Source: Bacilli bacterium
GTDB taxonomy: Bacteria > Bacillota_I > Bacilli_A > RFN20 > CAG-826
NCBI GenBank assembly: GCA_016296775.1
Contig: JAEDIE010000022.1
Span: 1-23,820, forward strand
DNA: 23,820 nt
Direction: 5' to 3'
Shown one piece after another: positions 1-8,108 of the stretch. Under the pieces are notes generated by a model, which was not told where the DNA came from, ran no database searches, and was given only the letters and a program-made list of their open reading frames with translations. The translations under genes and the position numbers were made by a program. How positions within the stretch are numbered: the first letter of the stretch is position 1; every line of letters begins with the position of its first letter.

Positions 1-1415
1 TATTCATCAATTGCTTTAGCAGCATGTTTACCAGCTCCCATAGCAAGAATAACTGTAGCAGCACCAGTAACGGCATCTCCTCCAGCATATACACCAACTC
101 TAGTAGTTAATCCGCTTTCTCCACTTGTAACAATACAACCATGTGAATTTGTTTCTAATCCTTCAGTTGTTTGCTTAATAAGTGGGTTTGGACTTGTACC
201 AATTGAAATAATGACACAATCAACATCGAGTTCTTCATATGTTCCTGTTCCAACTGGTCTTCTTCTACCAGCTGCATCTGGTTCACCAAGTTCCATCTTT
301 TCAACTTTCATTTTTGAAACTAAATGAGTTTCTGGATCACCAATAATTTCAACTGGATTATTTAATAATTTAAACTCGATGCCTTCTTCCATAGCATGTT
401 CAACTTCTTCTTTTCTAGCTGGAAGTTCTTCTAAACTTCTACGATAGACAATGTAAACATGTTCAGCACCAAGTCTTAATGCACTTCTTGCAGCATCCAT
501 TGCGACGTTTCCACCACCAACAACAGCAACACTCTTAGCATGTTGAATTGGAGTTTCACTATCATCAAGATAAGCTTTCATTAAGTTTGTTCTAGTTAAA
601 AATTCGTTAGCAGAATAAACACCTTTAAGATTTTCACCTGGAATTCCCATAAAACGTGGAAGACCAGCACCACTACCAATAAAGATAGCTTCAAATCCAT
701 ATTCATTTTGAAGTTCATCAATAGAAATAACTCTACCAATAACCATATTTGTTTCAACTTTAACACCTAAAGCTTTTAAGTTATCAACTTCCTTTTGAAC
801 AATTGATTTTGGAAGTCTGAATTCTGGAATACCATAAACAAGAACTCCACCTGCTAAATGTAAAGCTTCAAAAATAGTAACATCATAACCAAGTTTAGCT
901 AAATCACCAGCACAGGTAAGTCCACTTGGACCACTACCGATAACAGCAACTTTATGACCATTTGGTGTAGGTTTTACAACCTCGCCTGTAGTATGGGCAT
1001 TGTGATAATCAGCAACAAATCTTTCAAGTCTACCAATAGCAACAGGTTCTTTCTTTTTCTTTGTTACAGGATCAATACCAATTCCTCTAGTACATTTTCC
1101 TTCACATTGAGATTCTTGAGGGCAAACTCTACCACAAACGGCTGGTAAGCTGCTTGATTCGGAGATAATTTCGTATGCTCTTTCGAAATTTCCTAATGCT
1201 ACTTCATGAATAAAATCTGGAATATTAATATTTACAGGACAGTGAGCAACACATGGTTTAGTTGGACATCCTAAACATCTTTTGGCTTCATCAATAGCCA
1301 TTTCGGCTGTATATCCTTCAGCAACTTCCTTAAAGTTATGAGCTCTAACTTTTGGATCTTGAGATGGCATTGGGTTTTTAAATGGAGCCATGTTTGGTTT
1401 ATATTCTTTATACAT
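1..1415 (-). CDS. nfnB: NfnB-type flavoprotein (NADPH-dependent glutamate synthase small-subunit family), partial at C-terminus
   Basis: Large subunit of the NADH-dependent reduced ferredoxin:NADP+ oxidoreductase. The family is often annotated gltA, NADPH-dependent glutamate synthase. I translated 471 codons from an ATG at 1413-1415; the frame is open to the window edge. Only a few C-terminal residues should be missing, because the typical closing segment (GGDAVTGAATVILAMGAG) is present. Visible: two cysteine groups for Fe-S clusters (C47, C50, C55, C59 and C94, C98, C104, C108), an FAD-binding glycine motif GSGPSG at 160-165, and a second Rossmann motif GGGNVA at 300-305 for NADP(H). A strong AGGAGG (1427-1432) lies inside the end of the upstream gene, whose stop is 2 nt away, so the two are translated together. 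The adjacent NfnA-like partner favours NfnAB over a true glutamate synthase, but the latter is not excluded by sequence alone. Confidence 0.93.
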   Translation of the reverse strand, partial: MYKEYKPNMAPFKNPMPSQDPKVRAHNFKEVAEGYTAEMAIDEAKRCLGCPTKPCVAHCPVNINIPDFIHEVALGNFERAYEIISESSSLPAVCGRVCPQESQCEGKCTRGIGIDPVTKKKKEPVAIGRLERFVADYHNAHTTGEVVKPTPNGHKVAVIGSGPSGLTCAGDLAKLGYDVTIFEALHLAGGVLVYGIPEFRLPKSIVQKEVDNLKALGVKVETNMVIGRVISIDELQNEYGFEAIFIGSGAGLPRFMGIPGENLKGVYSANEFLTRTNLMKAYLDDSETPIQHAKSVAVVGGGNVAMDAARSALRLGAEHVYIVYRRSLEELPARKEEVEHAMEEGIEFKLLNNPVEIIGDPETHLVSKMKVEKMELGEPDAAGRRRPVGTGTYEELDVDCVIISIGTSPNPLIKQTTEGLETNSHGCIVTSGESGLTTRVGVYAGGDAVTGAATVILAMGAGKHAAKAIDE

Positions 1416-1417
1416 AA

Positions 1418-2263
1418 TTATTTAACCTCCTTCTTGAAAAGGTTACATTTTGCTTCATCATAAGCTTTCTTTTCAAAGCCTTTATACATGGTTCCTCTTT
1501 GCATAGCTTCATCGAAATCAACTTCATAAGCATCAAAATCAGGACCATCTACACATGCAAACATTGTTTTTCCACCAACTGTTAATCTGCAGCATCCACA
1601 CATACCAGTTCCATCAATCATAATTGGGTTCATGGAACAAACACATTCTGGGACACCATATTTTTTACAAACAGCGGTAACAAATTTCATCATAATGACA
1701 GGACCAATTGAAATGACCTTGTCAAATTTAACACCACTCTTTAACATTTCTTCTAATGGAAGAGTAACAACACCTTTAGTTCCATAACTTCCATCGTCAG
1801 AGCAAGGAATAAATTTATCACTGACTTCTTCAAATTCTTTGCTTAAAATAACTAAATCTTTGTTTCTAAAACCAGCAATAGAAGTAACTTTCTTGCCAGC
1901 ATCGTGGAAAGCTTTTGCAATTGGGTAAGCAATAGCTACACCAAGACCACCACCGATAACACAAACATTTTCACCTGTGATTTCTGTAGGTTTTCCTAAT
2001 GGACCAACAAAATCATGTAAACAATCGCCTTCTTCAAGTTGATTTAACTTATAAGTTGAGGCACCAACGATTTGAAAAATAATAGTAACTGTACCTTTAA
2101 CAGGATCAGTACCACCAACAGTTAAAGGAATTCTTTCGCTATCTTCCTTAGCTCTTAAAATGATAAATTGACCAGGTAATGCTTTTTTAGCAATAAATGG
2201 AGCTTCAATTTCCATTAAAGTTTCTGTTGGATTGAAAATTTCTTTTTTAACAATTTTGAACAT
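1418..2263 (-). CDS. nfnA: NfnA-type FAD/NAD-binding, [2Fe-2S] electron-transfer subunit
   Basis: Small subunit of the ferredoxin:NADP+ oxidoreductase, related to sulfide dehydrogenase SudB and the dihydroorotate dehydrogenase electron-transfer subunit PyrK. It has a ferredoxin-reductase-like FAD domain with RIPLTVG at 44-50, an NAD-binding glycine stretch GGGLGVA at 104-110, and a C-terminal cysteine group (C222, C224, C225, C237) for the [2Fe-2S] centre. It is 281 aa, normal for the family. I start at the ATG at 2261-2263, not the in-frame TTG 18 nt upstream, because AAGGAGAG (2271-2278) is correctly spaced for this ATG and lies within the would-be extension. With nfnB it forms a cytosolic bifurcating complex linking NADH, NADPH and ferredoxin pools (family knowledge). 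Confidence 0.93.
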   Translation of the reverse strand: MFKIVKKEIFNPTETLMEIEAPFIAKKALPGQFIILRAKEDSERIPLTVGGTDPVKGTVTIIFQIVGASTYKLNQLEEGDCLHDFVGPLGKPTEITGENVCVIGGGLGVAIAYPIAKAFHDAGKKVTSIAGFRNKDLVILSKEFEEVSDKFIPCSDDGSYGTKGVVTLPLEEMLKSGVKFDKVISIGPVIMMKFVTAVCKKYGVPECVCSMNPIMIDGTGMCGCCRLTVGGKTMFACVDGPDFDAYEVDFDEAMQRGTMYKGFEKKAYDEAKCNLFKKEVK

Positions 2264-2270
2264 AAAAATT

Positions 2271-2278
2271 CTCTCCTT
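2271..2278 (-). promoter_or_regulatory. Ribosome binding site deciding the nfnA start
   Basis: AAGGAGAG on the minus strand, 7 nt before the ATG at 2263. It overlaps the possible TTG-start extension and so argues against that longer form. Confidence 0.8.
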
Positions 2279-2289
2279 CAAACATTAAA

Positions 2290-2318
2290 ATTATACTCTT
2301 TCAAATATTATTTTTAAA
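2290..2318 (-). promoter_or_regulatory. Putative nfnAB promoter
   Basis: A consensus -10 TATAAT (2290-2295) with a 17-nt spacer to TTTAAA (2313-2318) as a weak -35. The expected start of transcription is about 2283, giving a leader of about 20 nt that contains the ribosome site. Confidence 0.55.
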
Positions 2319-2376
2319 TATTAAAAATAAGAAAAATTATGAATTAATAAAAATGATATAGGAAATACATAAGATT

Positions 2377-3471
2377 TTAATCTAAACAATTATTTTTAAT
2401 AAAATTATCTAGTGTCAATTCATACATTTCCTTAGCATGTTCTTTTATATATTTAAAATCAGTTATTCCATTACTAGTTTCTAAAATTTGATATGATTTA
2501 TCGTGTATTTTGTTTCTTCCACAAATAATAATAACTTTAGATTTATCTACATATTTTAAAATTCCACTAATTACTTTCCCATTTAATGATTGTTCATCAA
2601 AAGATCCTTCTCCTGTAATTATAAAATCTTGATTCTTTACTAATTCTTTAAAATTAGATAATTCTAATAATGTATCAATTCCACTTCTTAATTCTCCATT
2701 TAAGAAAGAATAAATACATCCACCTAATCCTCCAGCTGCTCCACTACCAAAAACAGTGGCTAAATCAATATGTTTTCTAACTTTTAATAAGTTATTTATA
2801 TTAATCATTCCTTTTTCTAATATATCTAATTGTTCTTTAGAATATCCTTTTTGAGGACCAAAAACATAACTTGCTCCTAACTTTCCAATTAAGGGATTAG
2901 TAACATCACTTAAACCAATAAATTTAATATCTTTAATTAAATTATTTAACTCTTTATCATCATAATCTTTAATAGATATTAAGTCTTCTCCAGTTAAATT
3001 ATTTTTATTTTCTATCTTTAATCCAAGTTCTTCTAATAAACCTATACCAAAATCATTTGTAGAACTTCCACCTAAACAAATATATATGGTTTTTACACCT
3101 CTTTTTATAGCGTCTTTGATTAAAATACCTATGCCTTTCGTCGTTCTTTTTGTATTTTTAATAACATTTGTAACTAAAGGCAATCCTATAACCTTACTTA
3201 CTTCAATAATTGCTTTATTGTTATCGAATATAAAATATGGAACATTAATACTCTTATATTCAGCATCGATTGTATCACAATTTATATATTCTCCTTTTAA
3301 GAAAGAAGAAAAAGCTTCTAAGCTACCTTCTCCACCATCTGCAATCAAAAGAGTTGATAAATCAATATGTTTTTTATATTTTTTGTTTATTAAAGATGAG
3401 GCAATATTAACAATGTCTAAACTTGAGAGCGTTCCTTTAAAGGAATCAGAACATAGTAAAATCTTTCTCAT
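2377..3471 (-). CDS. garK: Glycerate kinase (GarK/GlxK family)
   Basis: Phosphorylates D-glycerate with ATP (usually to 2-phosphoglycerate in this family), feeding glycerate into lower glycolysis; cytosolic. The 364-aa length is normal. The N-terminus LLCSDSFKGTLSS, DGGEG at 45-49, GGSSTND at 134-140, the GPQKG motif and a late TGEGSFDEQS motif are all characteristic. There is no Shine-Dalgarno. Instead an extended -10 (TGGTAAAAT) ends 6 nt before the ATG, so the mRNA is probably leaderless. The gene is divergent from the exported hydrolase, with 56 nt between start codons and apparently overlapping promoters. No clear hairpin terminator is visible before nfnA at 2282-2376. Whether the product is 2- or 3-phosphoglycerate cannot be told from sequence alone. 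Confidence 0.93.
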   Translation of the reverse strand: MRKILLCSDSFKGTLSSLDIVNIASSLINKKYKKHIDLSTLLIADGGEGSLEAFSSFLKGEYINCDTIDAEYKSINVPYFIFDNNKAIIEVSKVIGLPLVTNVIKNTKRTTKGIGILIKDAIKRGVKTIYICLGGSSTNDFGIGLLEELGLKIENKNNLTGEDLISIKDYDDKELNNLIKDIKFIGLSDVTNPLIGKLGASYVFGPQKGYSKEQLDILEKGMININNLLKVRKHIDLATVFGSGAAGGLGGCIYSFLNGELRSGIDTLLELSNFKELVKNQDFIITGEGSFDEQSLNGKVISGILKYVDKSKVIIICGRNKIHDKSYQILETSNGITDFKYIKEHAKEMYELTLDNFIKNNCLD

Positions 3472-3473
3472 GC

Positions 3474-3502
3474 TTTAATTTTACCAAAAAAGATATTAAA
3501 AT
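3474..3502 (+). promoter_or_regulatory. Putative promoter of the exported hydrolase gene
   Basis: TTTAAT (3474-3479), a 17-nt spacer and TAAAAT (3497-3502), giving transcription from about 3509. It overlaps the divergent glycerate kinase promoter. The -35 is weak, and a second TAAAAT (3502-3507) could serve as the -10. Confidence 0.4.
3478..3486 (-). promoter_or_regulatory. Extended -10 promoter of the glycerate kinase gene (leaderless start)
   Basis: TGG-TAAAAT on the minus strand (TG at 3485-3486, hexamer 3478-3483). The hexamer ends 6 nt before the ATG (3471), so the predicted first transcribed base is the A of ATG. No purine-rich ribosome site lies between. Confidence 0.6.
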
Positions 3503-3515
3503 AAAATTATTGAAA

Positions 3516-3520
3516 AGAGG
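3516..3520 (+). promoter_or_regulatory. Ribosome binding site deciding the hydrolase start
   Basis: AGAGG, 7 nt before the ATG at 3528. It falls between an upstream in-frame TTG (3510) and this ATG. The ATG start also gives a clean signal peptide. Confidence 0.75.
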
Positions 3521-3527
3521 AAAAAAT

Positions 3528-5798
3528 ATGAAAAAAATAATCAAACCTCTAATTGCCCTAAGCTGTTTTGTAGCTTCAATTTTTGTTGCTATGCCTATAG
3601 CTAATGCAGTACAAAACGACTTTGGAAACGTTTCAGTTTCAATGGGACATTTTGAGGATTCTTCAACAAACAAAGCGTTAACTTATAAACTTTATAAGCC
3701 AAAAGGTGTCGATGAAACAAATAAAGCTCCTGCAGTTTTACTTCTTCATGGATATCAAAACGATCATGAAACTAGCTCAGCCTATGCTATTGAACTTGCT
3801 CGTAGAGGATACGTTTGTTTAGCTCTTGATGAGTACGGACATGGTTCAACTGAACTTTCAATGATTAATAGAGGATATGTTAATCATAAAACTAACTTCA
3901 CTTTTGGTACTCCAAACGAAGATGGAAAATATGTTTTAGAAATTGGCGGACAAACAAGATATAAAGTTTTAATGAACTTCTCTTGTTTATCATTCTTTAA
4001 TGACATCTACTCTAAAGATGGTAAATTTGATGAAAATGGAAATTATACTGGAGTAGATACTGAAAGCACTAATTATATTAAAGATTCTTCAATGGGTGGT
4101 GTTGCTGCTTATGCTTACTTAGCAAGCCTTCCCTATGTTAATGCAAATTACATGGGAATTACAGGCCATTCTATGGGTACATGGGCTTCATGGACTGTTG
4201 CTGCTGCCTATTCAGGTGGAGCCACTATTGAAGGAGTAGGAACTATTCCTCAACCTAAATGTACTGTTCTTCAATGTGGAGAATTATTCTCAAAAGAAGC
4301 TTATAGTGAACATAGCGATATTACATTTAGCAATGTTTTACTTTTAACAGCTAAATATGATGAATTTAATTATTTTAGAGATTATGAAAAAACTCCTGTT
4401 ACTAAGGAAATGATTAAATCTCCTTTAAGAGTTGAATTCTTAAATAATGAAATCGGATCATCAAATAATGGAGTTACAACTGATAATGCTGAATGGAATA
4501 AAACATTTGGTAGTTTAAAAGATGGTACCGCTAGAAGATGCGAATACCTTATTACAAATCATAGATTAGTTACACATGATGCAAAAGCAGTAAGTGTCAC
4601 AATGGATTGGTTTAATGATTCAATGGTAGATGCTTCAAATAATAAGATAATTGATACAAAATTATCTTCCACTAATCTTATTTATATGTGGAAAGAAGTA
4701 TTAACATTACTTGCACTCTTCTGTGCTTTAGGTATTGTTATTTCAATGTGTTTCGTCTTAACTGAAATTAAATTCTTTAAAGATTTAGGAAATGGTGTTG
4801 AACCTAATCCAAATTATGAAAAGAAAGGATGGAAATGGTGGAAAGGAGCTTTAATTACTATTGCTCTTGGTGGATTAACTTATCCATTCTGTACTCAATT
4901 AGGACACGGATTATTCCCACTTCCAGATACAACAGTATTTAGAATGACAATTGGAAACGGCTTCTTAATTTGGTACTTAATTCTTATTTTATTCATGTTA
5001 GGATTTATCTTTGTTCCATTCTGGATGAATAGAAAGAAAAATAAACAATACGAAATTGATCTTCTTCAAAGTGGATTATCTAGATACGCTCCTAAAGTAG
5101 AAGAAGTTCCTGTAACATCAACTACTACTATTAAAGAAGAAAATTTAGAATCAACTTCTAATATGGAAACAACTAAAATTGTTGAAATTAAAGAAGGAAC
5201 TAAAAAAGAAAATAAGAAATCAAAAATTCATAGAGTTTGTAAGATTGACTGGGTATTAATTGGAAAGAGCGCATTACTTGCTTTATTAATGGTTTTACCG
5301 ATGTACTTACTTCTTGCTATCGTTGAAAGATCATTTAACCTTGACTTTAGATTTATTTGGCCATTCTTTAGAACATTTAGTTTAGAAAGATTTGGACAAT
5401 TCTTAGTTTACCTTCCAATGTTTGTATTATTCTATGTCTTAAATAACTCAGCAATATTAGCCAGAAATAGAACTAAATATACATCAATGAAAGGTTGTAA
5501 AGGATTCTTAAATACCTTCTGGAGAGTTGCTTTATCAATGGCTGGTGGTGTCCTTCTTATTACATTACTTGAATATATTCCATTCTTCATGCAACTTGGT
5601 CCAGGTGCTGATTTACTTTTCTCACCTACATTTGGTGGACCATTCATGTCATTATTAATTGTATTCGTTCCACAAGTTATTATCTTCTCATTAATTGCTA
5701 CAATTCTTTATAGAAAAACTGGTAATGTTTATGTTGGAGCATTCATCATTGCTATACTTGCTTGTTGGATCGTTACAGGTGGTAGTGCAATACTTTAA
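3528..5798 (+). CDS. Exported alpha/beta hydrolase fused to a polytopic membrane domain
   Basis: 756 aa from the ATG. Residues 1-27 are a signal peptide or anchor (MKKIIKPLIA start, ANA cleavage-like site at 25-27). Residues 30-370 are an alpha/beta hydrolase: LLLHGY at 71-76 (oxyanion region), DEYGHG at 101-106, nucleophile elbow GHSMG at 213-217 (Ser215), a candidate acid Asp278 in LLLTAKYDEF, and a candidate His345 or His350. From about 391 onward there are roughly eight hydrophobic helices. After the third comes a long K/E-rich loop. Loop charges agree with an outside hydrolase domain and a cytoplasmic charged loop. The closest general class is dienelactone hydrolase / acyl-peptidase-like serine hydrolases; the substrate is unknown. 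It is a stand-alone gene between a divergent neighbour and a strong terminator. The membrane domain could be transport, sensing or anchoring; I do not recognise it. Confidence 0.85.
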   Translation: MKKIIKPLIALSCFVASIFVAMPIANAVQNDFGNVSVSMGHFEDSSTNKALTYKLYKPKGVDETNKAPAVLLLHGYQNDHETSSAYAIELARRGYVCLALDEYGHGSTELSMINRGYVNHKTNFTFGTPNEDGKYVLEIGGQTRYKVLMNFSCLSFFNDIYSKDGKFDENGNYTGVDTESTNYIKDSSMGGVAAYAYLASLPYVNANYMGITGHSMGTWASWTVAAAYSGGATIEGVGTIPQPKCTVLQCGELFSKEAYSEHSDITFSNVLLLTAKYDEFNYFRDYEKTPVTKEMIKSPLRVEFLNNEIGSSNNGVTTDNAEWNKTFGSLKDGTARRCEYLITNHRLVTHDAKAVSVTMDWFNDSMVDASNNKIIDTKLSSTNLIYMWKEVLTLLALFCALGIVISMCFVLTEIKFFKDLGNGVEPNPNYEKKGWKWWKGALITIALGGLTYPFCTQLGHGLFPLPDTTVFRMTIGNGFLIWYLILILFMLGFIFVPFWMNRKKNKQYEIDLLQSGLSRYAPKVEEVPVTSTTTIKEENLESTSNMETTKIVEIKEGTKKENKKSKIHRVCKIDWVLIGKSALLALLMVLPMYLLLAIVERSFNLDFRFIWPFFRTFSLERFGQFLVYLPMFVLFYVLNNSAILARNRTKYTSMKGCKGFLNTFWRVALSMAGGVLLITLLEYIPFFMQLGPGADLLFSPTFGGPFMSLLIVFVPQVIIFSLIATILYRKTGNVYVGAFIIAILACWIVTGGSAIL

Positions 5799-5820
5799 AA
5801 AGTATTTAAATAAGTAAGAA

Positions 5821-5861
5821 AAATGAGTAGGAGGTTTAACTCTCCTACTCATTTATTTTTT
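5821..5861. terminator. Bidirectional intrinsic terminator between the hydrolase gene and clpB
   Basis: A perfect 13-bp stem (5821-5833 with 5842-5854) around an 8-nt loop, then a T-rich run (5855-5861) on the plus strand. The minus strand is also T-rich beyond the stem. It serves the two convergent genes. Confidence 0.9.
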
Positions 5862-5871
5862 AAAAACCATA

Positions 5872-7974
5872 TTATTTCACAACTATTTTGTTAAATTCAT
5901 AATCAACAATATACTTGTTTTTAGGTTTTAAAGTACCATCAATTATTTTTCTAGCAAGTAAGGTTTCTACATTATGTTGAATATATCTTTTTATTGGTCT
6001 AGCTCCAAATTCTTTGTTAAAAGCTTGATCTAAAATATATTCTTTTAAGTTTAAAGTGAATTCAACTACAAAATATTCATTCTCAAGTCTTGTTTTAAGA
6101 TCATTTAACATCTTATCAACAATCTTTAATTGAACTTCTTTATCAAGATAGTTGAAATACACTATTTCATCAATTCTATTTAAAAACTCTGGTTTAAATG
6201 AACGATGCAATATTTCTTCTAAAGCCCCACTGTTTCCGTTTAATATTTCTTCACTACCTATATTGCTAGTCATAATAATGACAGTATTTTTAAAATCACA
6301 AAGTCTTCCTTGAGCATCAGTAAGTCTTCCATCATCCATTATTTGAAGAAGTAAATTTAATACATCTGGACTTGCTTTTTCAATTTCATCAAACAATACA
6401 ATAGAATATGGATTATGTCTTACTGGTTCAGTTAATTGACCACCTTCTTCATAACCAATATATCCTGGAGCAGCTCCAATTAACCTAGAAACACTATATT
6501 TTTCCATATATTCACTCATATCTATTCTAATAATATGAGATTCACTATCAAATAAAGCTTCTGCTAAAGCTTTAGCAACTTCCGTTTTACCAACTCCTGT
6601 TGGACCAAGGAAAAGAAAACTTCCTATTGGTCTATGAGAATCATTAATTCCTGCTCTTTGTCTTAAAATAGCATCACTTACTAAAGTAATTGCATTATCT
6701 TGTCCAATTACTCTTTTACTTAAAATTTCTTTTAAATTTAATACTCTTTCTTTATCTCCTCTTGAGATTTTATTGACTGGAATATTAGTCATTTTAGAAA
6801 CAATTGAAGCAATATTATCTTCAGTAATTACATCACTTAATAATTTATGATTGTTTTCATTACTTTCAATTTTAGCTAATCTTTCTTTTAAAGCTGGAAT
6901 CTCTTTATATTGGATTTCGCTAGCTTTTTGATAATTTCCATTAGCAAAATAGTTATTTAATTTAAAGTTAAGTGAATCAATCTGTTCTTTAATCGATTTA
7001 GCTTCTTTAATTTCTTCTTTTTCTTTATTCCATTTAGAAACCAATTCTTCTTTTTGATTATTTAATGAAACTAAATCTTCTTCCAATTTCTTTAATCTAA
7101 TTTTTGATTGTTCATCTACTTCTTGTTTTAAAGATATTCTTTCTATTTCTAATTGTCTAATTTTTCTTTCTACTTCATCAAGTTCACTAGGCATAGATTC
7201 AATTTCTACTCTTGTTTCAGCACATGCTTCATCAACCAAATCAATAGCTTTATCAGGTAAAAATCTATTTGTAATATATCTAGTTGATAAGTTAACAGCA
7301 GCAACTAGAGCATTATCACTAATATGAACACCATGATGAGCTTCAAATCTATCCTTTAATCCTCTTAATATAGATAATGTATCTTCTTTAGTAGGTTCAT
7401 TTACCATAACAGGTTGAAAACGTCTTTCTAAAGCTCTATCTTTTTCTATATATTGTTGATATTCCTTCAAGGTTGTTGCACCAATACAATCAATTTCTCC
7501 TCTTGCTAAAATAGGTTTTAACATATTAGAAGCGTCTAAAGCTCCACTATTTCTACCAGCTCCAACAATAAGATGAATTTCATCAATAAATAATATAATT
7601 TTATGATTGCTTTCTTTAATCTTGTTTAAAACTGCTTTTAAACGATCTTCGAATTCACCTTGATATTTAGCTCCTGCAACAAGAGCACCCATATCTAGTT
7701 CAAATATTTCCTTATCTTGAAGAGTTGCAGGAACATCTTTAGCTACTATTCTTTGAGCTAAACCTTCTAATATAGCCGTTTTTCCTACTCCTGGTTCTCC
7801 TAATAAGATAACGTTATTTTTAGTTTTTCTTGCTAATATAGTAATAATTTTTCTAATTTCATCGTCCCTACCAATAACAGGATCGATTTTATTATTTTTT
7901 ACTTCATTAGTAATATTTCTTCCAAATTTGTTTAATACTTCTTTGTCATTTGAATAATCTTCATAACCTTGCAT
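5872..7974 (-). CDS. clpB: ClpB disaggregase lacking the N-terminal domain
   Basis: Hexameric AAA+ chaperone that threads aggregated proteins through its pore, working with DnaK. First AAA module: Walker A GEPGVGKT (59-66), Walker B with D131-E132, pore loop KYQG (103-106), arginine pair in ERRF (183-186). A full coiled-coil middle domain (about 255-380) marks it as ClpB rather than ClpA or ClpC. Second module: GPTGVGKT (457-464), Walker B LFDE (527-530), pore loop GYIGY (504-508), sensor-2 GARPIKR near the end. It is 700 aa against roughly 860 for full-length ClpB: the substrate-binding N-domain is absent. This is native, since AGGAGG (7983-7988), promoter and CIRCE lie directly upstream of the ATG. 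N-domain-less ClpB is known in Mollicutes. Confidence 0.96.
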   Translation of the reverse strand: MQGYEDYSNDKEVLNKFGRNITNEVKNNKIDPVIGRDDEIRKIITILARKTKNNVILLGEPGVGKTAILEGLAQRIVAKDVPATLQDKEIFELDMGALVAGAKYQGEFEDRLKAVLNKIKESNHKIILFIDEIHLIVGAGRNSGALDASNMLKPILARGEIDCIGATTLKEYQQYIEKDRALERRFQPVMVNEPTKEDTLSILRGLKDRFEAHHGVHISDNALVAAVNLSTRYITNRFLPDKAIDLVDEACAETRVEIESMPSELDEVERKIRQLEIERISLKQEVDEQSKIRLKKLEEDLVSLNNQKEELVSKWNKEKEEIKEAKSIKEQIDSLNFKLNNYFANGNYQKASEIQYKEIPALKERLAKIESNENNHKLLSDVITEDNIASIVSKMTNIPVNKISRGDKERVLNLKEILSKRVIGQDNAITLVSDAILRQRAGINDSHRPIGSFLFLGPTGVGKTEVAKALAEALFDSESHIIRIDMSEYMEKYSVSRLIGAAPGYIGYEEGGQLTEPVRHNPYSIVLFDEIEKASPDVLNLLLQIMDDGRLTDAQGRLCDFKNTVIIMTSNIGSEEILNGNSGALEEILHRSFKPEFLNRIDEIVYFNYLDKEVQLKIVDKMLNDLKTRLENEYFVVEFTLNLKEYILDQAFNKEFGARPIKRYIQHNVETLLARKIIDGTLKPKNKYIVDYEFNKIVVK

Positions 7975-8000
7975 AATTCAATCCTCCTATTCATAAATAT

Positions 8001-8028
8001 ATTATATCAGATATTTAGCACTCTGCAA
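8001..8028 (-). promoter_or_regulatory. clpB promoter
   Basis: A consensus -10 TATAAT (8001-8006) and TTGCAG (8023-8028) as -35, with a 16-nt spacer. The -35 lies in the centre of the CIRCE palindrome, so HrcA binding would block RNA polymerase. Confidence 0.8.
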
Positions 8029-8041
8029 GTAAGAGTGCTAA
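8015..8041. promoter_or_regulatory. CIRCE operator (HrcA binding site)
   Basis: A perfect TTAGCACTC-N9-GAGTGCTAA inverted repeat, identical to the HrcA heat-shock consensus. It controls clpB on the minus strand. The udk promoter core is more than 50 nt away, so control of udk is less likely. hrcA itself is not in the window. Confidence 0.97.
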
Positions 8042-8093
8042 AATATTTTTTTATATATTTAATAAAATGTTAATAAGATAAATATTCAAATTA

Positions 8094-8102
8094 TGATAGT
8101 AT
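8094..8102 (+). promoter_or_regulatory. Extended -10 promoter of udk (leaderless start)
   Basis: TGA-TAGTAT at 8094-8102 ends 6 nt before the ATG (8109), placing the predicted first base on the start codon. The alternative hexamer TATGAT (8092-8097) would leave a leader of about 5 nt. Neither leaves room for a ribosome site. Confidence 0.5.
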
Positions 8103-8108
8103 AAAAGC

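Noticed and set aside
954..1148. Open frame of 64 codons on the plus strand
   Set aside because: Antisense shadow of nfnB.
3086..3478. Open frame of 130 codons on the plus strand
   Set aside because: Antisense to the glycerate kinase gene, which has full family motifs; no ribosome site.
3446..3673. Open frame of 75 codons on the minus strand
   Set aside because: Antisense to the signal-peptide region of the hydrolase gene and overlaps the glycerate kinase start.
5432..5647. Open frame of 71 codons on the minus strand
   Set aside because: Antisense shadow of the hydrolase membrane domain.
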